DNA of 64,000 nucleotides from Leptolinea sp. HRD-7 (GTDB taxonomy: Bacteria > Chloroflexota > Anaerolineae > Anaerolineales > Anaerolineaceae): the NCBI GenBank assembly GCA_024363285.1, contig AP024710.1:2946001-3010000 (forward strand). The letters are read 5' to 3'. A program made the position numbers and the translations under genes. The stretch's first letter is position 1. Every line of letters starts with the position of its first letter. Shown piece after piece: positions 44,644 through 52,571 of the stretch. The notes beneath the pieces were generated by a model that had not been told where the DNA came from, searched no databases, and was given only the letters and a program-made list of their open reading frames with translations.

Positions 44644-45335
44644 TGAATAAGATGGCCTTTGACACTTCTCTGATGAGACAGTTTACCATCCAACCCGGTA
44701 TTGACGTCTGGTATACACGCATGGATGAATATTCACCTTCTTCGTTTGATCAATTTTTATCTTCGGATGAAAAAGCGAAGGCGATGAAAATCCGTGATGC
44801 CGTCAAATCCAGATTTGCCATTATCAGCCGGGGAATCCTGCGAGTTTTGCTCGGCCGGTATCTCAGTATTTCGCCTGTAGATGTGAGCATTGAAACCCGG
44901 GAAAAAGGCAAACCGATGCTATCTCCGGGTTTGTTAAATCGGGTAGCATTCAATGTCTCCCATTCACAGGGCGTTCTGGCAATTGCCATTTCAAAGAACA
45001 ACCCTGTAGGAATTGATATTGAAAAGAAAGACTTACAGACCAATCCACAGCAGGCATCGAGACTGGTGTTTTCACCCGAGGAGAAATCTTATCTCGAAAA
45101 AAGAGGAAATTTGTTGAATGATTTTTTCGGGATTTGGACCATAAAGGAATCCATCTTAAAAGCAACTGGTGACGGATTTTCATATCCATCTCACGAATTT
45201 AGTGTTATCTCTTCTAACAATTCATCCATCTTGAATTGTTTTTCCGGCCCTGTGACGTCAGAGCATAAGTGTGAGATACACACCTTCTCACTATATCGTA
45301 ACTACGTTGGTGCACTGGCGGTAATTTATCCCTGA
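44643..45335 (+). CDS. 4'-Phosphopantetheinyl transferase (Sfp type)
   Basis: The 230-residue protein has the Sfp-type magnesium motif GIDIEKKD and the later FFGIWTIKESILKATGDGF (W-x-x-KE). NVSHSQGVLAIAI lies before them. It attaches phosphopantetheine to acyl carrier serines, most likely the three of the neighbouring PfaA-like protein; it fills the role of PfaE. The start overlaps the pfaD stop; an in-frame ATG 9 bases later is an alternative. Confidence 0.93.
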   Translation: MNKMAFDTSLMRQFTIQPGIDVWYTRMDEYSPSSFDQFLSSDEKAKAMKIRDAVKSRFAIISRGILRVLLGRYLSISPVDVSIETREKGKPMLSPGLLNRVAFNVSHSQGVLAIAISKNNPVGIDIEKKDLQTNPQQASRLVFSPEEKSYLEKRGNLLNDFFGIWTIKESILKATGDGFSYPSHEFSVISSNNSSILNCFSGPVTSEHKCEIHTFSLYRNYVGALAVIYP

Positions 45336-45348
45336 AAGTAAACCTGCG

Positions 45349-45386
45349 AGGATTTGATAGAGAGTTCCAATCAAAATTCAAATCCT
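45349..45386 (+). promoter_or_regulatory. Inverted repeat in the leader of the carboxylase genes
   Basis: AGGATTTGA (45349-45357) and TCAAATCCT (45378-45386) form a perfect 9-bp stem, extendable by GC across a bulge. There is no U run, so it is not a clear terminator. It separates the PPTase gene from the carboxylase gene by an 80-base gap in which I see no good promoter. Confidence 0.4.
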
Positions 45387-45415
45387 GCTGGCCTTTGCCA
45401 ACAATGAGGACAGTA

Positions 45416-46963
45416 ATGACCAAACCATCTATTACCAAATTGGAAGAAATGCAGGCTGCCGCCTATCTGGGAGGTGGTGCTGAACAAATTGAAAAACAAC
45501 ATTCTAAAGGCAAGTTAACCGCCCGGGAACGTATTGAGAAACTTCTGGATCCGGAAACATTTGTGGAAACAGGTATGTTCATATCACACCGGGCAGTCGG
45601 TTTTGGAATGGAATCATCCCACCCGGCTACCGATGGTGTCGTTACCGGTTGGGGAAAGATCGATGGTCGAATAGTATATGTGTTCGCGCAAGATTTCACC
45701 ATTCTTGGCGGTTCTCTGGGTGAGGCTCACGGCGAGAAGATCGCCCGCCTGATGGACCTGGCTTACCAGAACGGCGCTCCGATCATCGGTTTGAACGATT
45801 CTGGTGGAGCCCGTATTCAAGAAGGCGTGGCTTCACTGGCTGCCTATGGTTCGATCTTCTACCGTAATACGCGTGCTTCCGGTGTGATCCCCCAGATATC
45901 GGCCATTCTCGGCCCATGTGCCGGCGGGTCCGTCTATTCCCCGGGTATCAATGATTTCATCTTCATGACGGACCAGAATTCCTACATGTTCATTACCGGA
46001 CCGGAAGTTATTAAAGCCGTTACCCAGGAAGTAGTAGATTTTGACTCCCTGGGCGGCGCTGCCATCCATAGCGAAAAAAGCGGTATGGCACATTTCACCG
46101 CACCGGACGAAGAGACCGTTTTCCAGCAGATCCGCTGGCTGCTTTCTTATCTTCCATCCAATAACATGACTCCTCCTCCGTATGTACCTTCATCGGATGA
46201 TCCATTAAGACAGGTGCCTGAATTGGAAACTATCGTTCCTGATGAACCCCAGCAGCCTTACGACATCAAGTCGGTTATTGAGGCTATTGTGGATGGTGGT
46301 GAATTTTTGGAAGTTCAGCAAGATTACGCGCAGAATCTGGTCATCGGATTAGCCCGCATGGATGGTTATCCGGTAGCCTTCATCGCAAACCAGCCAGGTT
46401 ACCTTGCTGGAGTGCTGGATATCAACGCTTCTGACAAAGGCGCACGTTTTATTCGCTTCTGTGACGCTTTCCACATACCACTGGTTACGTTGGTGGATAC
46501 TCCAGGATTCCTTCCGGGAAGTGAGCAAGAACATAACGGAATTATTCGACACGGGGCAAAGTTGATCTATGCCTATAGCGAAGCTACGGTTCCTAAAGTC
46601 TCTGTCATCTTACGCAAAGCCTATGGCGGCGCGTATATCGTCATGTCATCGAAAAACCTCAATTGTGACTGCAATCTGGCCTGGCCTCAGGCTGAGATTG
46701 CAGTAATGGGACCAGAGGGCGCGGTCAATATTATTTTCCGGAAAGAAATAAACGCGGCATCCAATCCTTCCGCTGTCGCCAGCGAACGCACTCGCCAGTA
46801 TCGCGAAGAATTTGCCAATCCGTATCTCGCCGCCTCCCGTGGTTTTCTGGATGATGTGATCAAACCGGCCGATACCCGTTCCAGGTTGATCCAGGTGCTG
46901 GAAAGCCTGCGTGATAAACGCCAGGATACTCCCCATCGCAAACATGGAAACATTCCACTCTAG
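45416..46963 (+). CDS. Acyl-CoA carboxylase, carboxyltransferase subunit (PccB type)
   Basis: A 515-residue carboxyltransferase that moves CO2 from biotin to acetyl- or propionyl-CoA. It is the fused form of the AccD/AccA halves, with conserved GKLTARERIEKLLD near the N-terminus, NDSGGARIQEGVASLAAYG and LGPCAGGSVYSPGINDF. The C-terminal half has VDTPGFLPGSEQEHNGIIRHGAK and RKAYGGAYIVM. I use the ATG at 45416 because GAGG lies 6 bases before it. It stands directly after the lipid synthase, so malonyl-CoA or methylmalonyl-CoA for that synthase is a likely product. Confidence 0.92.
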   Translation: MTKPSITKLEEMQAAAYLGGGAEQIEKQHSKGKLTARERIEKLLDPETFVETGMFISHRAVGFGMESSHPATDGVVTGWGKIDGRIVYVFAQDFTILGGSLGEAHGEKIARLMDLAYQNGAPIIGLNDSGGARIQEGVASLAAYGSIFYRNTRASGVIPQISAILGPCAGGSVYSPGINDFIFMTDQNSYMFITGPEVIKAVTQEVVDFDSLGGAAIHSEKSGMAHFTAPDEETVFQQIRWLLSYLPSNNMTPPPYVPSSDDPLRQVPELETIVPDEPQQPYDIKSVIEAIVDGGEFLEVQQDYAQNLVIGLARMDGYPVAFIANQPGYLAGVLDINASDKGARFIRFCDAFHIPLVTLVDTPGFLPGSEQEHNGIIRHGAKLIYAYSEATVPKVSVILRKAYGGAYIVMSSKNLNCDCNLAWPQAEIAVMGPEGAVNIIFRKEINAASNPSAVASERTRQYREEFANPYLAASRGFLDDVIKPADTRSRLIQVLESLRDKRQDTPHRKHGNIPL

Positions 46964-46975
46964 AGGAGAATGACG

Positions 46976-48454
46976 ATGAGAGTACTGGTTGCTAATCGTG
47001 GTGAAATTGCGGTTCGCGTTATGCGCAGTTGCCGAGAACTTGGTTTTGACAGTGTTGCCGTCTACTCAGATGCCGATCAAGAAGCATTTCATACCCGTTA
47101 CGCGGATGAATCGGTGAATATCGGTGCAACTCCAGCTTCAGAGAGTTACCTGAACGGAGAAAAGGTTATTAAAGCCGCCCTGGAAACAGAGGCGGATGCC
47201 ATCCACCCCGGATATGGATTCCTTTCCGAAAATGCGGCTTTTGCCGAAGCCGTGGAAAAAGCCGGTTTGATCTTCATTGGCCCCCGCCCGGAGACCATCG
47301 CTCTAACCGGTGACAAACTGGCCGCGCGCCGTATAGCCCGCGAAGCTGGTCTTCCGGTTCTTCCAGGTCCTGATGAAGCTATTGAAGATGAAATACCAGC
47401 TTCATTATTACAAAAGGTCACGTACCCGGTACTGATAAAAGCTGTTTCGGGAGGTGGGGGTCGAGGTATCAGACTCGCCCATAATTCCACCGAACTTGAA
47501 ATGATGGTTCAGGCAGCTCGTCAGGAAGCAAGGGCGTCTTTCGGCGACGATACCGTTTATCTTGAACCCCTGGTCCAAAAAGCCCGGCATATTGAAATCC
47601 AGATCATCGGAGATGGCCACGGCCGAATTCTTTGCCTGGGCGAACGTGAATGCTCCATTCAGCGTCGTCGCCAGAAATTGATCGAAGAAGCGCCGGCTCC
47701 CAGCCTTAGTCCGACTATGAGAAAAAAGCTACAAACTGCCGCCATGGAACTGGGCAAAGCGCTAAATTACCGCAGTCTGGGAACCATAGAATTCCTTCTG
47801 GATGAAAATGGCGCGTTTTATTTCATCGAGGTAAATCCACGCATTCAGGTTGAGCATCCGGTTACTGAAATGGTGACGGGTATTGATCTGGTAACAGCTC
47901 AACTCCGATTGGCAGATGGGCAACCGTTCAAATATTCGCAGGAAGATATTGTTATCCGTGGCTCCGCCATTGAAGCTCGTGTCATCGCGGAAGACCCGGA
48001 TAATAACTTCATGCCGTCTACTGGTGAGATCACTTTCTTGAAGGAGCCCGGCGGGCCTGGAGTACGCATTGACTCCGCCCTGTACACTGGCATGCAAGTC
48101 ACACCGGATTACGACTCGCTGATTGCCAAGGTAATCGTCTGGTCGGAAGAACGCCAGACAACGATACGCCGCTTGCGCCGCGCGCTGACCGAATTCCAGA
48201 TCGGCGGTATCCCCACCGATATTGACTTCCTGATTCAAATCATCGATTCGGAATCGTTCATCCAGGGAAGCGCCAATACAACCTATCTGGATACTTTCCA
48301 GCCGTCAGCCGAGCCCGATGAAAACCTCGAAATCGAAATTGCACTGGCTGCCGCCCTGTTGGAACATAAACGAAATCACAATTTATCAAATTCAAATCCT
48401 AATCAATTGGCAGGCTTTTGGAGATATCAGGCCTGGAAAGAACAAATGCGGTAA
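46976..48454 (+). CDS. accC: Biotin carboxylase subunit of acyl-CoA carboxylase
   Basis: A 492-residue ATP-grasp enzyme that carboxylates biotin on the carrier protein. It shows VLVANRGEIAVRVMRSCRE at the N-terminus, HPGYGFLSENA, the Gly-rich loop KAVSGGGGRGIRL, ERECSIQRRRQKLIEEAPAP, and EVNPRIQVEHPVTEMVTG. GAGGAG is 7 bases before the ATG at 46976; the in-frame ATG at 46970 is too close to it. The three carboxylase genes are spaced 12 and 27 bases apart and form one unit. Confidence 0.94.
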   Translation: MRVLVANRGEIAVRVMRSCRELGFDSVAVYSDADQEAFHTRYADESVNIGATPASESYLNGEKVIKAALETEADAIHPGYGFLSENAAFAEAVEKAGLIFIGPRPETIALTGDKLAARRIAREAGLPVLPGPDEAIEDEIPASLLQKVTYPVLIKAVSGGGGRGIRLAHNSTELEMMVQAARQEARASFGDDTVYLEPLVQKARHIEIQIIGDGHGRILCLGERECSIQRRRQKLIEEAPAPSLSPTMRKKLQTAAMELGKALNYRSLGTIEFLLDENGAFYFIEVNPRIQVEHPVTEMVTGIDLVTAQLRLADGQPFKYSQEDIVIRGSAIEARVIAEDPDNNFMPSTGEITFLKEPGGPGVRIDSALYTGMQVTPDYDSLIAKVIVWSEERQTTIRRLRRALTEFQIGGIPTDIDFLIQIIDSESFIQGSANTTYLDTFQPSAEPDENLEIEIALAAALLEHKRNHNLSNSNPNQLAGFWRYQAWKEQMR

Positions 48455-48481
48455 TTTTGCATTCCAGGAGAGGATAAAACT

Positions 48482-48967
48482 ATGACCCTTTACTATGTGT
48501 CCGTCGGTTCCAAAGAATATAAAGTGGAGATCTCCAACGATCAATATAAGATCGATGGAAAATCCATTCAGGCCGCATTGGTGGAACTGGGCGAACGCGG
48601 TCTTTTTATGCTCAAACACGGAACATTGAAACGAGAATTACATGTTCAGCCCCAGGGTAATTCACAATATGTTGTAAATACAAGCGGGAAGTTCGCGCTG
48701 GCAAAAGTAGAAAAGAGTAATGGTAAGGTCAGAACCAAAGCCGGGAAAGCAGCGGCCGGGGATCTGACAGCACCGATTTCAGGTCTGGTTGTGTCGGTCA
48801 ACGCGAAAACCGGAGATGAGGTCAAAGAAGGCGATGTAATGGTGGTGATTGAATCGATGAAGATGCAAATGTTGATCAAAGCCCCCGTTGCCGGGACAGT
48901 AACTTTGGTAAATGTTCAGCCGGGAGCACAGCTTTCAAAAGGTGATCTTCTGGTAAAGATTTCCTGA
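48482..48967 (+). CDS. Biotin carboxyl carrier protein
   Basis: The 161-residue protein carries biotin on K127 in VIESMKMQM, inside a C-terminal biotinyl domain (about 90-161) that starts at LTAPISGLVVSVNAKTGDEV. The first 85 residues are a separate beta-rich part, as in the carrier regions of propionyl-CoA-type carboxylases rather than the Ala/Pro-rich linker of AccB. It works with the two upstream subunits. A 14-bp hairpin terminator follows. Confidence 0.93.
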   Translation: MTLYYVSVGSKEYKVEISNDQYKIDGKSIQAALVELGERGLFMLKHGTLKRELHVQPQGNSQYVVNTSGKFALAKVEKSNGKVRTKAGKAAAGDLTAPISGLVVSVNAKTGDEVKEGDVMVVIESMKMQMLIKAPVAGTVTLVNVQPGAQLSKGDLLVKIS

Positions 48968-48995
48968 TGTATTGACTAACATGATACTGATCTGA

Positions 48996-49029
48996 AAAGA
49001 AATCCGTCATAAAACTGACGGGTTTCTTT
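48996..49029. terminator. Bidirectional terminator between the carrier gene and the ArsR-type regulator
   Basis: A 14-bp stem with one G-T pair joins 48996-49009 and 49016-49029; the 3' arm ends in GTTTCTTTA. It also gives an AAAG/CTTT-flanked stem on the - strand for the convergent regulator gene. Confidence 0.85.
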
Positions 49030-49036
49030 ATTCTGG

Positions 49037-50032
49037 CTAGATGTGAATAATATCGCCGGCATGTGTCATATCATACCCGCCTAAATCTTCGATCCTACGG
49101 CGAATTTCAGGTGATTGAAGGGTATCAATGAATTGCTTAACATATGGAATTTCCAGAGTATCTTCAGACATGATTAAATCATACCGTTCTGTGAATAGAA
49201 AATGAAAACCTAAACCCAGGCTTCTGGCGATTGATTCCATTCCGAGACCTACATCAGCCTTTTTGTTAAGAATGTATTCACCTATCTCAGAATAGTTTTG
49301 AACTTCATTCTCATAACCTTTTAGTTCAGTCGGTGAAATCGTCTCTTCTTTTAATAAACGTTCCAATCGCAACCGGGTTGCGGTTCCCATTTCCCGGTTG
49401 ACAAAAGTCATCCCATTTTTAACCACATCGGCCAGGCAGGTAACCTTTCTAGTTTCATCGTTACGGAAGATTAATCCCTGATTTCGGTGCCCGAACGTCA
49501 CAATAGACATATTCTTAAGGGCAAACAGATGTCTGATATACGAGACATTGAAATCACCCGATTCATAATCAAAAAGGTGCGAACCTGCGATCTGGCAGTA
49601 GTTTTCTCTTAAATAGATCAGGCTGTCCAGGCTTCCAGTGGATATATGACAAAAAACATCAGCTCCAATTGAGTGATTAACAGTATCCACCAGCAATTCA
49701 AGAGCCGGGCCATCCCCTCCCAGAATTACAATCTGTCCTTTCTCAGAAGGTTCAGGAAAAATAGCTCGATTAAGAAAAACCGCATTGGAGGTCGACCGGT
49801 AATACTTTTCGGTGTAGTTCCGAATAGTTTTCTCATATGCCAGTTCCACCAGGCCAATTTTTTCCAACTGGGTAATGTGGTATTTGATTTGTGCCGGGTG
49901 TTTCTCCAGAGAAACACCTATCTGAGAAATTGTTGCCGGCCTGGATAGTAACTGCCGCATAATCGCGATCCGGGTTGGTTCGCCTAATACCCTGAATGCT
50001 TCATCAAACTGGTAATGTAAAATATTTTTCAT
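49037..50032 (-). CDS. ArsR-type HTH regulator with C-terminal ligand-binding (PBP-like) domain
   Basis: The 331-residue protein has a winged helix at about 8-85 (FRVLGEPTRIAIMRQLLSRP, then AQIKYHITQLEKIGLVE). A roughly 220-residue domain follows that resembles the periplasmic-binding-like domain of molybdate-type regulators (PF12727): VFCHISTGSLDSLIYLRENY, FVNREMGTATRLRLERLL, ADVGLGMESIARSLGLGFHFLFTERYDLIM. The NREMGTATR block is the hallmark. The ligand is unknown. It is divergent from the lysW operon, and two AT-rich palindromes lie in the shared region, so control of lysine genes is a reasonable guess. Confidence 0.88.
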   Translation of the reverse strand: MKNILHYQFDEAFRVLGEPTRIAIMRQLLSRPATISQIGVSLEKHPAQIKYHITQLEKIGLVELAYEKTIRNYTEKYYRSTSNAVFLNRAIFPEPSEKGQIVILGGDGPALELLVDTVNHSIGADVFCHISTGSLDSLIYLRENYCQIAGSHLFDYESGDFNVSYIRHLFALKNMSIVTFGHRNQGLIFRNDETRKVTCLADVVKNGMTFVNREMGTATRLRLERLLKEETISPTELKGYENEVQNYSEIGEYILNKKADVGLGMESIARSLGLGFHFLFTERYDLIMSEDTLEIPYVKQFIDTLQSPEIRRRIEDLGGYDMTHAGDIIHI

Positions 50033-50137
50033 AAATGATCAAACCAATTTTGATATATTGAAGGTATTGTAATCCTTATATTTATGATATGAGAAAAAAA
50101 GTGATTTTCAAAAAACAAATCTGATATTAAATTCCCT

Positions 50138-50172
50138 AATTTTCTAAAATTCCCTTGACACATTTTAAAATG
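50138..50172. promoter_or_regulatory. Paired AT-rich palindromes at the lysW promoter
   Basis: AATTTT-CT-AAAATT (50138-50151) and CATTTTAAAATG (50161-50172) are both perfect palindromes with centres 22 bases apart, about two helical turns. The second fills most of the spacer between the -35 and -10 boxes of the lysW promoter, so a bound protein would block polymerase. They lie between the divergent regulator gene and lysW. The rest of 50033-50137 is AT-rich with no clear feature. Confidence 0.55.
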
Positions 50173-50182
50173 GTCGTATACT
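50155..50182 (+). promoter_or_regulatory. Promoter of the lysW operon
   Basis: A consensus TTGACA (50155-50160) and TATACT (50177-50182) with a 16-base spacer that contains the palindrome CATTTTAAAATG. The predicted start is near 50189, leaving a leader of about 185 bases before lysW. Confidence 0.8.
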
Positions 50183-50192
50183 TTTGTCCAAT

Positions 50193-50267
50193 ATGTTCAC
50201 AAAATTTTTCATCTTCACCCCGCTCAAGAAGCGAAGCCAGAATCAGAACCCCTCGGGAGAGAGGTAA
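50193..50267 (+). CDS. Candidate leader peptide of the lysW operon
   Basis: A 24-codon frame starts at the ATG at 50193, 3-4 bases after the predicted transcript start, and stops with TAA at 50265. It encodes MFTKFFIFTPLKKRSQNQNP followed by SGER. It holds three lysine codons, two of them adjacent (codons 12-13) and followed by arginine (codon 14). There is no ribosome-binding site, so it would be translated as a near-leaderless message. It is followed 48 bases later by a strong terminator upstream of lysW. The arrangement resembles amino-acid attenuators; translation is not shown by the sequence alone. Confidence 0.4.
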   Translation: MFTKFFIFTPLKKRSQNQNPSGER

Positions 50268-50315
50268 TTTTTGGTTAAGTGAATCAATAAGATCGTAGCA
50301 GGAAATCGCAAACCA

Positions 50316-50346
50316 AAATCCCTCCGAACCCGGAGGGATTTTTTTA
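50316..50346 (+). terminator. Attenuator-type terminator before lysW
   Basis: AAATCCCTCCG (50316-50326), loop AACC, CGGAGGGATTT (50331-50341) and a T run to 50345. It lies 29 bases before the lysW ATG and downstream of the promoter. An upstream TTTTGGTT (50269-50276) can pair with AACCAAAA (50311-50318), which touches the base of this stem. No strong classical antiterminator was found. Confidence 0.88.
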
Positions 50347-50374
50347 TTCTTTTTCGCCAAATAGGAGATAGAAA

Positions 50375-50551
50375 ATGTCCGCAGAAATTACAGCCAATTG
50401 CCCCGAATGTGATGCCGAACTCACCCTGGTTGATCCCATGGAAGGTGAGATTGTTGTTTGCTCCGATTGCGGCGTGGATCTGGAACTGGTCAGCCTTGAA
50501 CCGGTTACCCTCGAACTCGCGCCTATGGAACAGGAAGACTGGGGAGAGTAA
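50375..50551 (+). CDS. lysW: Amino-group carrier protein LysW
   Basis: A 58-residue acidic carrier protein. Its C-terminal Glu is linked to the amino group of alpha-aminoadipate (or glutamate in some organisms), protecting it while the side chain is processed. The zinc-binding CPEC (9-12) and CSDC (29-32) pairs and the diagnostic C-terminal EDWGE are present. AGGAG lies 8 bases before the ATG. It is the first gene of the lysine operon and ends 2 bases before lysX1. Confidence 0.97.
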   Translation: MSAEITANCPECDAELTLVDPMEGEIVVCSDCGVDLELVSLEPVTLELAPMEQEDWGE

Positions 50552-50553
50552 TC

Positions 50554-51516
50554 ATGTCATCATCTAAATTCTCAAAGTCATTGAAAATCGGGGTATTACT
50601 ATCACGCATCCGTGTAGAGGAAAAATGGTTGCTTTCCGGTCTGGAAGCGCGGGGTATTGACTTTGATCGAATAGAAGATGGTACGATGCAGATGGATGTC
50701 ACCAACCCGGGTGAATGGCTGAAATATGACGCCGTCCTTGAGCGTTCACTGTCTTTCACCCGCGGCCTGTATGCCACATCTATCTTGAACTCCTGGGGTA
50801 TCCCCACCGTCAACATGGCGAGTGTAGCCCAGATTTGCGGTGACAAGCTTGCCACCACAAGCGCCCTTGCAAAAGCCGGAGTTCCCCAGCCCAAGGTCAA
50901 AGTAGCATTCACCCCTGAATCCGCGTTGGAAGCCATTGAAGAAATGGGATATCCCGTGGTTATGAAACCCGTCGTTGGTTCATGGGGGCGTCTGCTCTCC
51001 AAGATCAATGACCGCGACGCGGCAGAAGCCATTCTGGAACACAAAGATACCCTGGGTTCCTTCCAGCATTCCGTGTTTTACATTCAGGAATATATCAAAA
51101 AACCCGGCCGCGATATCCGCGCCATGGTGGTCGGTGACCAGACGGTTTGCGCCATTTACCGCTCTTCCTCCCACTGGATCACCAACACCGCTCGCGGCGG
51201 TCAGGGTGAAGTCTGCCCGGTGACACCTGAACTGCACGAGATCTGCCAGAAAGCCGCGAAAGCCGTCGGCGGCGGTGTGTTGGCCGTGGACGTGCTGGAA
51301 GATGAAAACAATGGACTGCTGGTCAACGAAGTCAACCACACCATGGAATTCCACACCCTTGCCCCGGTGACCGGTATTGACATTGCCGGCGTGATCATTG
51401 ACTACACACTGAACACAGCCCGCGGTCTGGCTCAGACACCCGTGAAAATAAAAACCGCAGAGAATCACCTGCCGCTGAAACTGGCGGCTTATCCCGTCCA
51501 CACAGTAGGTGCCTGA
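50554..51516 (+). CDS. lysX: LysW ligase LysX, first copy
   Basis: A 320-residue ATP-grasp ligase of the RimK/LysX group that joins an amino acid to the C-terminal Glu of LysW. Conserved parts are [59 protein letters not shown] and [14 protein letters not shown] second copy lies at 59852 and is about two-thirds identical by eye. This copy stands with the carrier-processing genes lysW, lysY, lysZ, lysJ and lysK; the other stands with the aminoadipate-forming genes. One may prefer glutamate (ArgX role), but motifs I can read are the same in both. A GGGGAGAG site inside the lysW end precedes the ATG. Confidence 0.93.
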   Translation: MSSSKFSKSLKIGVLLSRIRVEEKWLLSGLEARGIDFDRIEDGTMQMDVTNPGEWLKYDAVLERSLSFTRGLYATSILNSWGIPTVNMASVAQICGDKLATTSALAKAGVPQPKVKVAFTPESALEAIEEMGYPVVMKPVVGSWGRLLSKINDRDAAEAILEHKDTLGSFQHSVFYIQEYIKKPGRDIRAMVVGDQTVCAIYRSSSHWITNTARGGQGEVCPVTPELHEICQKAAKAVGGGVLAVDVLEDENNGLLVNEVNHTMEFHTLAPVTGIDIAGVIIDYTLNTARGLAQTPVKIKTAENHLPLKLAAYPVHTVGA

Positions 51517-51517
51517 C

Positions 51518-52549
51518 ATGAAAGTTTCCATTATTGGTGGTTCCGGTTACGCTGGCGGCGAGCTTCTCCGTTTACTGCTCAGCCACCCCGATGTTGACGT
51601 TAACCAGGCCACATCCGAAAGCCATCTCGGCGAATATGTGTACCAGCAGCATCCCAATCTGCGCAAACAGACCAAAATGAAATTTACGTCACGCCAGATG
51701 TTGGAACCCTGTGACGTTCTGTTTCTGGCACTGCCTCATGGCGAAGCGCAGAAACATATCGCGGAATACGCGCAGATCGCGCCAAAAATTGTAGACCTCT
51801 CCGCCGATTTCCGCCTGCATGATCAGGCTCTATACAAGAAATATTATGAAAGTGACCACAATGCCCCCGACTGGGTGGAAAAATTCGTCTACGGTCTCCC
51901 GGAATTGCATCGTGAAGAGATGAAAACCGCGTCTTATATCAGCGGAGTTGGCTGCAACGCGACCGCCTCCATCCTCTCGCTGTACGTCGGCGTAAAATAC
52001 GGGTTGATCGACCCCAACCAGCCAATCTTTGTTGAGATTAAAGTGGGTTCCTCCGAAGGCGGCCAGTCCGTCAACGCGGGTTCTCATCACCCCGAACGCA
52101 GCAGTGTGGTCCGCACCTTCGCTCCCTACGGGCACCGCCACACCGCCGAAGTGATGCAGGAACTGGGTTTGACCAATGTCCACCTGACCATGACCTCAGT
52201 TGACCTCGTGCGCGGCGCGCTGGCTACCTCCCATTCCTTCGTAAAACCGGGTGTCACCGAAAAAGATATCTGGAAAGCTTACCGCGATTGGGCGGAAAAC
52301 GAACCCTTCATCCGCCTGGTCAAAGACAAACGCGGCATCTACCGTGTTCCGGAACCCAAAATTCTGGCCGGCACCAATTTCGCCGATGTCGGTTTTGAGC
52401 TAGACCCCGAAACCGGTCACCTGATCACCATCGCTGCCATCGATAATCTGATGAAAGGTGCATCTGGCACTGCCGTTCAGGCGATGAACATCATCAGTGG
52501 ACTTGAAGAAACCACCGGCCTCAGTTTTTGCGGCCTGCACCCCATCTAA
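51518..52549 (+). CDS. lysY: LysW-gamma-aminoadipyl-6-phosphate reductase LysY
   Basis: The 343-residue NADPH-dependent reductase is homologous to ArgC. It converts the LysW-bound aminoadipyl phosphate to the semialdehyde. The nucleotide loop IIGGSGYAGGELLRLLLSHP is at the N-terminus, the catalytic cysteine is C146 in SGVGCNATAS, and GSSEGGQSVNAGSHHPER follows. I use the ATG at 51518, 1 base after the lysX stop. It lies in the LysW operon, so LysY rather than ArgC is the better name, though a dual role in arginine synthesis is possible. Confidence 0.94.
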   Translation: MKVSIIGGSGYAGGELLRLLLSHPDVDVNQATSESHLGEYVYQQHPNLRKQTKMKFTSRQMLEPCDVLFLALPHGEAQKHIAEYAQIAPKIVDLSADFRLHDQALYKKYYESDHNAPDWVEKFVYGLPELHREEMKTASYISGVGCNATASILSLYVGVKYGLIDPNQPIFVEIKVGSSEGGQSVNAGSHHPERSSVVRTFAPYGHRHTAEVMQELGLTNVHLTMTSVDLVRGALATSHSFVKPGVTEKDIWKAYRDWAENEPFIRLVKDKRGIYRVPEPKILAGTNFADVGFELDPETGHLITIAAIDNLMKGASGTAVQAMNIISGLEETTGLSFCGLHPI

Positions 52550-52571
52550 ACGCAACGGAGAAATACACATC

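Noticed and set aside
50189-50374. Lysine riboswitch or T-box in the lysW leader
   Set aside because: The T-box sequence AGGGTGGNACCGCG and the conserved lysine-riboswitch core segments are not present as far as I can read; a peptide attenuator fits better.
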